A DNA stretch of 64,000 nt from Rhodothermia bacterium. GTDB lineage: Bacteria > Bacteroidota > Rhodothermia > Balneolales > Balneolaceae. The notes under the pieces were generated by a model. That model ran no database searches. It had not been told where the DNA came from and saw only the letters and a program-made list of their open reading frames with translations. Shown here piece after piece: positions 54,639-62,249 of the stretch. Each line of letters begins with the position of its first letter. Position 1 is the stretch's first letter. Made by a program: the position numbers and the translations under genes. The stretch spans positions 248,001 to 312,000 of the forward strand of contig JAUICM010000001.1 of assembly GCA_030427885.1 (NCBI GenBank), read 5' to 3'.

Positions 54639-56690
54639 GTGAATAAAATATCATCTGGATTAAACTTGGTAATGTTAATCCTGATTCTGGTTATTTCTGT
54701 ATTCCCGAATCAGGTCTCAGCTCAACAACAACGCCCATCAAGGCCTGCCGGCCCACCACCAGGCAGGTTGCAACAGCCAGCACCGATTGGATTGGATCAG
54801 CTACAAGCTGATGTAGAAGCCGCTGGTTCATCGGAAGAAAAGATAAATGAGTTCACAGAGTTCCTTGTTAGAAACGATGTGATCCATCCTGATTCTATTG
54901 ATGTGATCATAGATATGTTTTCAAATATTGAAAACATTGACGTTGAAAAGAAAGAAGCATATATCAACTTCCTGAAAGCCAATAAGTTTCTCAGGATTCA
55001 GCCCGATTCATCCTATTTCTATGGAATGAAGGCACAACCAATTCTCAAATCTTTTGAGGATCCTCAGCTGTACTTATTGAACACCAAACCTATTACTCAG
55101 TATTTTATAAGAAATGGAAAGTACATTGAGGCTCAAACTCTTTTTCTGGAAGCAATTAAATTACTGGAAGAAGAAGCCCAGGAAGAAGATAGAGGAGATC
55201 AGCTTACTAACATATATCAGGGTTTAGCCAACCTGTATACAAGAGCACGTGCTTCCGAACTCGCCTTAAATATATTCGATAAACTGCTTGAGAACGATTT
55301 ACCTGTTGAACGCAGATGTGGAACTATCTTATCAAAATCGAACGCCCTTTCTATGGGTGAAAGAATTCAGGATGCAGTGGATGTACTGTTACCTTGTTCT
55401 GAAAATGAGAATCTACCTACACAACTGAAGGTTGTATTAAATACCACTCTTGGTCGATTGAGTGGAAGACTCGGGAATAATGATGAGTCAGTCCGTTACT
55501 ATGAAAAGGCGTTGTCTTACTTCAATACAGAAACGGTTCCATTTGGAATAACCAGCGACAGAAGAGTGTTTCTGGCTGAAGCATATCTGAATAATGATAT
55601 GCCATCTAAAGCGGATTCTTTGAAAGAGATCATTGAAAGTGAGCCAGAGCGATTACGCCCGGATATAGAGATATATAAGAATATTGTTTTTGCACGAATC
55701 GCATTGAATAAACAGCAGTATAAAACAAGTATTAGTTATGCAGATAAGGCTATTGAAATTGCCACCCGGATGGGGATGGAGCTAAATCTGCAGGATGTTC
55801 ATGTTATAAAATCAGAAGCCCTTGAAGCCCTTGGAAGGTACGACGAAGCCTTGGACGTGCTTAGAGAGTTTAATACAATGAATAAGATGCGCGAAAAGGC
55901 CATAAAGGAAAGAGAAATGGCTGCGGTCAATGTTCAGTATCAGCTTACCGTTAGGGAAAATGAATTACTTAATGCTGCAAAGACCATTGAAAGCCTTAGC
56001 ACTAAAATGACTCTCCTAATCCTTTCTATTTTTGTGATTCTGATCGCAGGGATTGCACTTTATTATCGTAACAGGGTTAAATTCATTGTTAGAGAAGAAC
56101 AAACCCGGAATAAGATCGCAAGAGACCTTCATGATGATCTTAGTGGTACACTGAGCAGTATAAGCTTCTTTAGCGAGGCTGCTATAAGAACAGCTGAGAA
56201 AGGTGATCAGGGAAGCCAATACCTGAGTATGATTGACAAAAGTGCGGTGGAGGCTAAAGAAATGATCAATGATATCATCTGGGCTATCAACCCGGAAAAC
56301 GATGACTGGGAATCATTTATAACAAAGTGTAAACGGTTTGCAGCAGACTCGTTTGAAAGTCAGGATATACGTTACGAACTGAATATGGATAATATCAACG
56401 GAGTTAAAACTTCCCTCGAATTACGTCAGAATCTGTGGTTGATCATCAAGGAGACTATCACCAACCTGATAAGACATTCGGGAGCAACTTCAGCTGAACT
56501 ATCTCTGAAAAAAGATGGCAAAGAACTGATTTATACGATCACAGACGATGGAAAAGGCATGTCTGACGAACAATCCGAATCTGGAAATGGAATTAAAAAT
56601 ATCCGGTTTCGGGTGAACAGACTTAGTGGATACTCTGTACTTAATTCGGGAACCAATGGAACGGAATGGGTGATTAAGATACCCGTTTAA
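54639..56690 (+). CDS. TPR-containing sensor histidine kinase (HisKA_3 type)
   Basis: 683 residues starting at a GTG, chosen because a signal peptide (LVMLILILVISVFPNQVSA) follows at once. A Pro/Gln-rich linker leads to a periplasmic region of TPR-like helices (about 60-440) with a coiled coil near its end, then one membrane segment (about 457-477). The HisKA_3 box NKIARDLHDDLSGTLSSISF carries His498, and the HATPase (about 590-683) has NLIRHSGAT and DDGKGMS. It senses through its TPR region and signals to the LuxR-type regulator 51 bp downstream. Stimulus is unknown. Confidence 0.92.
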   Translation: MNKISSGLNLVMLILILVISVFPNQVSAQQQRPSRPAGPPPGRLQQPAPIGLDQLQADVEAAGSSEEKINEFTEFLVRNDVIHPDSIDVIIDMFSNIENIDVEKKEAYINFLKANKFLRIQPDSSYFYGMKAQPILKSFEDPQLYLLNTKPITQYFIRNGKYIEAQTLFLEAIKLLEEEAQEEDRGDQLTNIYQGLANLYTRARASELALNIFDKLLENDLPVERRCGTILSKSNALSMGERIQDAVDVLLPCSENENLPTQLKVVLNTTLGRLSGRLGNNDESVRYYEKALSYFNTETVPFGITSDRRVFLAEAYLNNDMPSKADSLKEIIESEPERLRPDIEIYKNIVFARIALNKQQYKTSISYADKAIEIATRMGMELNLQDVHVIKSEALEALGRYDEALDVLREFNTMNKMREKAIKEREMAAVNVQYQLTVRENELLNAAKTIESLSTKMTLLILSIFVILIAGIALYYRNRVKFIVREEQTRNKIARDLHDDLSGTLSSISFFSEAAIRTAEKGDQGSQYLSMIDKSAVEAKEMINDIIWAINPENDDWESFITKCKRFAADSFESQDIRYELNMDNINGVKTSLELRQNLWLIIKETITNLIRHSGATSAELSLKKDGKELIYTITDDGKGMSDEQSESGNGIKNIRFRVNRLSGYSVLNSGTNGTEWVIKIPV

Positions 56691-56741
56691 ACTGCACATT
56701 CAGGCAGTGGTAATAAACCGGGCTTTACGCTATCTACTGAT

Positions 56742-57386
56742 ATGATTTCGATCACAATAATAGAAGATAATAAGTACATGAGGGAAGGTTGGAAGACCAT
56801 CCTCGATTTTGAACCAAATATGTGCGTGGTCGCATCCTACGATAATTGCGAGGATGCAATAGCTTCAGGCGATCTGAACAAGTCAGATGTCATCCTGCTT
56901 GATATCGAGCTTCCGGGTATTCATGGCACAGAAGGGGTGAAATTGATCCACGATCAAAATCCTAATGTTCTGGTTTTGATGGTTACCGTACATGATGATA
57001 ATGATATGATCTTTAAAGCGCTCAGAAACGGTGCGATCGGGTATCTCCTGAAGAAAGTATCTCCTACAGAATTAATTGAAGCGATAGAGATAGCCGTGGA
57101 AGGTGGCTCTCCGATGAGTCCAAATATTGCCAGAAAAGTGATCAATTCATTTCAAAATAAGAAAGAAGCCAAGATCGAAGTCTCGGATATAGAATCAACG
57201 ATCCTTAATGAACTGGCTAAAGGGAAATCATATAAAGCAATATCTGAAACCGTATTTCTTTCATTGGATGGGGTACGATATCACATCAGAAATATTTACA
57301 AGAAACTTGAAGCAAGAAATAGCAGTGAGGCTGTTGCTAAGGGAATTTCTTATAACCTGATCAATAGCAGAGCATCTGATAGCTAA
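56742..57386 (+). CDS. LuxR/NarL-family response regulator
   Basis: 214 residues. A receiver domain (about 1-120) has the acidic IIEDN, the phospho-acceptor Asp54 in ILLDIELPG and Lys near 104 (LLKKVSP). A LuxR-type helix-turn-helix (about 148-205) reads LNELAKGKSYKAISETVFLSLDGV and RYHIRNIYKKL. It is the evident partner of the preceding HisKA_3 kinase, as this kinase class pairs with NarL-type regulators. Its targets cannot be told from the window. Confidence 0.93.
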   Translation: MISITIIEDNKYMREGWKTILDFEPNMCVVASYDNCEDAIASGDLNKSDVILLDIELPGIHGTEGVKLIHDQNPNVLVLMVTVHDDNDMIFKALRNGAIGYLLKKVSPTELIEAIEIAVEGGSPMSPNIARKVINSFQNKKEAKIEVSDIESTILNELAKGKSYKAISETVFLSLDGVRYHIRNIYKKLEARNSSEAVAKGISYNLINSRASDS

Positions 57387-57412
57387 TTAAAACTGCCCGA
57401 TTATGCGGTGAA

Positions 57413-57466
57413 GTTTAGACTGCTGTTAATTATTGTAAAGTGTCTAAACAAAGTCCATGCGACTTT
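57413..57466 (+). other. Structured stretch of inverted repeats after the regulator gene
   Basis: GTTTAGAC (57413-57420) pairs perfectly with GTCTAAAC (57442-57449). AAAGTC (57450-57455) pairs with GACTTT (57461-57466). With the terminator at 57488-57522 they could form the 3' untranslated region of the regulator gene or a short independent RNA. Confidence 0.4.
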
Positions 57467-57487
57467 ACTTATACATGACCTAATTTT

Positions 57488-57522
57488 AACCCCGGCTTTT
57501 GAAAAAAGCCGGGGTTTTTTTA
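57488..57522 (+). terminator. Strong intrinsic terminator between the regulator and AtuA-family genes
   Basis: AACCCCGGCTTTT and AAAAGCCGGGGTT form a perfect 13-pair stem with a GAA loop, followed by TTTTTA. It ends the kinase-regulator transcript. It also shows that the open frame running back to 57408 is not translated as part of the next gene. Confidence 0.92.
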
Positions 57523-57587
57523 TTTCTAATCCCTTCGAAATATCTGGTATATTAGACTCACCAACCAACCAAAAAGGATATCATCAA

Positions 57588-58958
57588 GTGAAGGAGTTTA
57601 TAAGGATCGCGTCCGGGCAGGGATTTTGGGGAGATCTTCCCAATGCACCCATAAATCAGGTTAGAAAAGGCCCTATCGATTACCTGGTAATGGATTATCT
57701 GGCAGAAGTAACCATGTCGATCATGCAAAAGCAGCGCATGAGAAACCCTGAGTGGGGTTACGCCCGGGATTTTGTGGGGGTGGTTGAACAAGTACTTCCA
57801 GAGATCACAAACGAAGGGATCAAAGTGATAAGCAACGCCGGAGGTGTGAATCCCCTGGCATGTAAAGATGAAATTCTGAAGATAGCCAAAGGAAAAGGAT
57901 ATACGAATCTCAGGGTGGCCGTGGTAGATAATGACGATATACTCTCACAGATCGATGATCTGGTCTCTGACGGACATCTGCTTAAGAACATGGATGATGG
58001 TGAGCCGATCACAACTGTTAAGGACCAACTGCTGAGTGCTAATATTTATTTCGGATGCCGGGCTGTGGTAAAAGCACTGGAAGAGGGTGCAGACGTGATA
58101 ATCACAGGGAGAGTGACCGATACCGGTTTAACGCTGGCCCCGATGATCTATGAATTTGGATGGGATTTTGGAGATTATGATAAGATGGCTGTGGGAACAA
58201 TTGCAGGCCATATTATAGAATGTGGAGCACAGGTTTCGGGTGGTAATTTTACCGACTGGCAGAAAGTAGAAGATTTTACAGATATCGGATTTCCAATCAT
58301 AGAAGCTTATCCAAACGGGGAGTTTTTCGTTACCAAGCATGAGGGAACCGGTGGCCTGGTGAGCGAGATGACGGTTAAAGAACAGTTGCTTTATGAGATC
58401 GGCGATCCAAAAGAATATATTACTCCCGATGTGATTGCTGATTTTACCACAGTTCAACTGGAAGATGCCGGAGTTGATCGCGTTAAGGTAACAGGTATTA
58501 AGGGATATCCTGAGACACCAACCTATAAAGTTTCAGCCAGTTTTACCGATGGGTATAAGCTTTCGGCTACGCTGGTTTATTCATGGCCTGATGCTTTGGC
58601 TAAAGCTGTAAAAGGCGCTGAGATCCTAGAATCACGCGCACAGGCACTTGGACTCGAATTTGAAGAGTTCAACAAAGAATATTTGGGTTATAATGGCACT
58701 ACAGAAGCACCCGTTGACCAAAAAGCACTGGACACAGAGTTCGATGAGATACAAATGAGAATATCGGTCTCAGGACAAAAGAAGGCAGATCTGGACAGGT
58801 TTGGTATGGAAATCGCACCTCTGATCCTGACCGGACCAAGTGGGGTAACAGGCTTCGCTGGTGGCCGTCCGAAAGCGAGTGAAATAGTAGCTTACTGGCC
58901 AGCTTTACTTGAGAAAAAAGCTGTAAAACCACGTGTAACTATATTCAAAATAGATTAA
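57588..58958 (+). CDS. AtuA-family protein (DUF1446, acyclic terpene utilisation)
   Basis: 456 residues starting at GTG 57588 (VKEFIRIASGQGFWGD). The frame is open for 60 codons upstream, but that part contains the 57488-57522 terminator and lacks family similarity. Motifs of DUF1446 are SGQGFWGDLPNAP, DYLVMDYLAEVTMSIM, NAGGVNPLAC, DVIITGRVTDTGLTLAP, HIIECGAQVSGGNFTDW and GTGGLVSEMTVKEQLLYEI. AtuA is needed for acyclic terpenoid catabolism in Pseudomonas but its reaction is not settled. The companion C-terminal AtuA-like ferredoxin-fold domain is absent here, and no other terpene-degradation genes are adjacent. Confidence 0.85.
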   Translation: MKEFIRIASGQGFWGDLPNAPINQVRKGPIDYLVMDYLAEVTMSIMQKQRMRNPEWGYARDFVGVVEQVLPEITNEGIKVISNAGGVNPLACKDEILKIAKGKGYTNLRVAVVDNDDILSQIDDLVSDGHLLKNMDDGEPITTVKDQLLSANIYFGCRAVVKALEEGADVIITGRVTDTGLTLAPMIYEFGWDFGDYDKMAVGTIAGHIIECGAQVSGGNFTDWQKVEDFTDIGFPIIEAYPNGEFFVTKHEGTGGLVSEMTVKEQLLYEIGDPKEYITPDVIADFTTVQLEDAGVDRVKVTGIKGYPETPTYKVSASFTDGYKLSATLVYSWPDALAKAVKGAEILESRAQALGLEFEEFNKEYLGYNGTTEAPVDQKALDTEFDEIQMRISVSGQKKADLDRFGMEIAPLILTGPSGVTGFAGGRPKASEIVAYWPALLEKKAVKPRVTIFKID

Positions 58959-59019
58959 ACTAAACAGAACCACAGGCCAGTATAAATTAGGTTAGTAGCA
59001 ACTATTCAGAGAAGAGAAC

Positions 59020-60813
59020 GTGGGGGCACTTAAAGATCTTAATAAATATCTCAAAAAGTACACAGGTACTGTGATACTTGGTGCGCTTTTTCTAACCGGA
59101 TCTAATTTCTTTCTGGTCTGGATACCAGTTCTCATCCGCCGGACTATTGATAAGATCGAGTCTCTTTCAGCACAGGATTACCATGTACCCGAAAAATTGA
59201 TCGATACCCTGTTTACAAGTGAGGCCGGACAGATATTGGGCTTGAATTCACTGTATTTGATGGGAACGGTTCTTCTCTATGGATTCTTTCTTTTCCTGAC
59301 GCGCCAGACTTTGATCGTTACTTCCAGGAAGGTTGAGTTTGACATGCGCAACCAGATCATCGAAAAGCTGATGATGCTTCCCCAGCGATTTTATACGAAA
59401 TACTCTCACGGGGAAGTGTATGTTCGTGCCACTGAAGACGTCAACAAAGTACGGGAGTATTATGGGCCTGTGATAATGTACAGTATAAACACAGTAACGC
59501 GGGCTGGATTTGTAATTACAATGATGTATCTGGTAAATAAAGAACTCATGGTATGGGCGCTGATTCCACTTCCTTTGCTTTCTGTATTTGCATACTGGAT
59601 AACCGGATATATTCATAAACATTCTATCATCATTCAGGAACAATATTCAAAGGTTGCGGGTCAGGCTAAAGAATCATTTTCCAGTATCAGACTTATTAAA
59701 GCCTACAATCGGGAAGAGAATGAGCAAGTTAAGTTTGAAGTATTGAGCGAGGATTACAGGAAGAAAAAACTTCGCCTTGATATGATTGAATCTTTGTTTC
59801 ATCCGGGGCTTAATTTCCTGATCGGGATTTCATTGATAATCGTGATATGGCAGGGTGGAAATATGATCATCGAGGGCAGCCTGACTGTAGGAAACATCGC
59901 TGAGTTCCTGATCTACGTTGCCTACCTGATCTGGCCGGTTGCTGCGTTGGGATATACCACTAATCGTTTTCAGAAGTCGCTGGCTTCCTGGTACCGTATC
60001 AAAGAAGTTCTGGATTACCCGATCTCCATCATCGAGAAAGAAGATGCTTATCAGGAAGAGATAAAAGGAGAAATAGAATTCAGGAATGTGTGGTTCAAGT
60101 ATCCTGAATCAGATGTTCATGTGATCAAGAACCTTAACCTAAAGATCAAAGCCGGACAGAATGTGGGTATTGTTGGCAGAACCGGTTCTGGTAAAAGTAC
60201 AATCACTCAGCTTATCCCAAGGTTATTTGACCCCAGTGAAGGTGATATCTTTATTGATGGTGTCAATTTAAAAGAGCATTCGATCACGAATGTCAGGAAG
60301 GCAATTGGCTTTGTTCCCCAGGAAACATTTCTGTTTTCAGATACCATCGGGGAGAATATAGCGTTTGGAGTAGAAGACGCCACAGAAGAGCAGGTAGAGC
60401 TGGCGGCAGAGAAGGCTCAGGTGAAGGAGAATATTTTGGATTTTGAGAAAAAATTTAAGACTATGCTCGGAGAACGGGGGATTACTCTTTCAGGGGGGCA
60501 GAAACAAAGAACAGCAATTGCAAGAGCCCTGATTAAAGACCCGAAGCTATTAATATTTGATGATTCATTGAGCGCGGTAGATACTAAAACAGAAGACGCC
60601 ATATTGAAGCAGCTCAAAACAGAGTTGAGCGGAAGAACGACCATAATGATAAGTCACAGAATTTCGACCATAAAAGACGCAGATATAATTTACTATATCG
60701 ATGAAGGGCAGATAGCGGAATACGGAACACATGAAGAGCTGTTAGCTAAAGAAGGTCATTATAAGACTATGTATAACAAACAAATACTGGAACAAGAACT
60801 AGAACAAATCTAA
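59020..60813 (+). CDS. ABC half-exporter with degenerate Walker B glutamate
   Basis: 597 residues from a GTG; six membrane segments (about 15-320) and a nucleotide-binding domain (about 350-590). Walker A is GRTGSGKS (386-393), the signature LSGGQ (490-494) and the H-loop SHRIS (His546). Walker B reads LLIFDD, with Asp515 where canonical ABC proteins have the catalytic Glu. An Asp here is the mark of the degenerate-site subunit of heterodimeric exporters such as BmrC/BmrD or TM287/288. The partner is probably the half-transporter at 62250, on the other side of the RNase Z-like gene. Substrate is unknown. Confidence 0.9.
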   Translation: MGALKDLNKYLKKYTGTVILGALFLTGSNFFLVWIPVLIRRTIDKIESLSAQDYHVPEKLIDTLFTSEAGQILGLNSLYLMGTVLLYGFFLFLTRQTLIVTSRKVEFDMRNQIIEKLMMLPQRFYTKYSHGEVYVRATEDVNKVREYYGPVIMYSINTVTRAGFVITMMYLVNKELMVWALIPLPLLSVFAYWITGYIHKHSIIIQEQYSKVAGQAKESFSSIRLIKAYNREENEQVKFEVLSEDYRKKKLRLDMIESLFHPGLNFLIGISLIIVIWQGGNMIIEGSLTVGNIAEFLIYVAYLIWPVAALGYTTNRFQKSLASWYRIKEVLDYPISIIEKEDAYQEEIKGEIEFRNVWFKYPESDVHVIKNLNLKIKAGQNVGIVGRTGSGKSTITQLIPRLFDPSEGDIFIDGVNLKEHSITNVRKAIGFVPQETFLFSDTIGENIAFGVEDATEEQVELAAEKAQVKENILDFEKKFKTMLGERGITLSGGQKQRTAIARALIKDPKLLIFDDSLSAVDTKTEDAILKQLKTELSGRTTIMISHRISTIKDADIIYYIDEGQIAEYGTHEELLAKEGHYKTMYNKQILEQELEQI

Positions 60814-60877
60814 AAACTAGAGCCAATCGGGATTACTGTTGAACGCAGTATCCTAATGGATCAAACGGGAGAATAAA

Positions 60878-62239
60878 ATGATTGTAGTACCACTCGGTAT
60901 TGCCTCGGCAACACCAACGGCAGTAAGGCATTTACCAGCAGTAGCACTTTGGAGAGAAGGGAGTGTATTTCTATTCGATTGCGGCGAGAATGCACAAATG
61001 AGAATGCTTCAGGCAGGATTAAAGCGATCAAAAATTGATGCTATTTTTATATCGCATTTTGACGTAGATCACTATTCAGGTCTAATGGGTTTATTATCAA
61101 CTCTTCAGTTGCAACGACGCGACCGCGAATTAACCATTGTTGGCCCGAAAGGCATTAAAGAATATGTTAACTGGAATCTCCAGTTTTCTGGTGTCGAATT
61201 AAGTTTCGATATCAACTATAGCGAAGTTGAAGAAGGCGCAGAAGAAACCAGAGTGATCGATGCGGATGATTATTATGTGGAAGCACGTCCGCTTAAGCAC
61301 CGAAGATTTTGTCTCGGGTACCGGTTCCAGGAAAAAGACCGTCCGGGTAAAGTGGATGCCGACAAAGCTTCAGCTTTGGGAATTACTGAAGATGAACAGT
61401 TTAAAAAACTGAAAGCCGGTGAGAATATAAAACTGGAAGATGGTACTGAAATTGAGGCCTATGAGATCGTAGGGCATCCGCGTCCTGGTGATAGTTTTGC
61501 TTACGTTTCTGATACAGAGTATTGCCCTAATGCTGTTAAGTTGGCAATGAATACCAATATTCTGTATCACGAAGCTACATTCAGTAATCAGCTGGCCGAC
61601 AAAGCCAAAGAAACAGGACACTCAACTGCATCTGATGCAGCTCGTGTTGCAACGGAAGCTCAAACCAAGCTTTTAGTCATTGGTCATTTCTCAGCACGTT
61701 ATACAAATCTGCATGTGCTGCTTAAAGAAGCCCGGGATGGATTTTATCCAACCTGGCTGGCTAACGAGCTTCGTCCGATCTTCACAGACCCAACGCACGA
61801 GCGTGGAATTGTAAGTCCTAAAGTTGAACTTAAAGATCTAACCAAGAAATCATCCGGATCTGATTACCGTTCTAATGACCGCGGCGGAAGTCGTGGCAGA
61901 AGCAGTGGAGGTAAGAACTTCAGATCGCGAAGAGGTCACAGCGGAGGTGGCGGTAGAAGCAGCAGTGGCGGTGGCGGAGGATACCGTAGCCGTGGTGGTA
62001 GCAGCGATAACCGCAGAAGCTATAACAACAGGGACGGAGGCGATCGCTACAATCGTGGAGACCGCGGTGGTGATCGATATAATAACCGTGGTAACGATAA
62101 TAGAGGCGATCGTCGTTATGGAAGTAACAGCTACAGTAATAGTAGTAACAGAGATCGTGATGACAAGAATAACAACGATTCTAAACCAAACCGTACTATT
62201 ACTCCGCGAACTTCATATGATGATTTCGATAGATTCTAA
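60878..62239 (+). CDS. RNase Z-like metallo-beta-lactamase protein with RGG-rich C-terminal tail
   Basis: 453 residues. Residues 1-324 are a tRNase Z-type beta-lactamase fold: LGIASATPTA, the metal motif, H141 (PLKHRRF), SDTEYC (Asp212), YHEATF (His231), GHSTASDAA (His248) and IGHFSARY (His270). The first motif reads His60-Phe-Asp62-Val-Asp64-His65, where RNase Z has HxHxDH, so one zinc ligand is Asp. Residues 325-453 are Gly/Arg/Ser/Asn-rich with many RGG and RG steps, resembling the tails of RNA-binding proteins. RNase Z cleaves the 3' trailer of tRNA precursors. It is flanked by two ABC half-transporter genes. Confidence 0.88.
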   Translation: MIVVPLGIASATPTAVRHLPAVALWREGSVFLFDCGENAQMRMLQAGLKRSKIDAIFISHFDVDHYSGLMGLLSTLQLQRRDRELTIVGPKGIKEYVNWNLQFSGVELSFDINYSEVEEGAEETRVIDADDYYVEARPLKHRRFCLGYRFQEKDRPGKVDADKASALGITEDEQFKKLKAGENIKLEDGTEIEAYEIVGHPRPGDSFAYVSDTEYCPNAVKLAMNTNILYHEATFSNQLADKAKETGHSTASDAARVATEAQTKLLVIGHFSARYTNLHVLLKEARDGFYPTWLANELRPIFTDPTHERGIVSPKVELKDLTKKSSGSDYRSNDRGGSRGRSSGGKNFRSRRGHSGGGGRSSSGGGGGYRSRGGSSDNRRSYNNRDGGDRYNRGDRGGDRYNNRGNDNRGDRRYGSNSYSNSSNRDRDDKNNNDSKPNRTITPRTSYDDFDRF

Positions 62240-62249
62240 CGAATAACCT

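Noticed and set aside
57408-57587. N-terminal extension of the AtuA-family gene
   Set aside because: The extension contains a perfect 13-pair terminator and inverted repeats and has no family similarity; the GTG at 57588 gives the normal N-terminus.
61875-62246. Open frame of 123 codons overlapping the RNase Z tail in another frame
   Set aside because: It is an Ala/Val/Glu/Thr run produced by reading the Gly/Arg-rich low-complexity tail in the +1 frame; no start context or independent motif.
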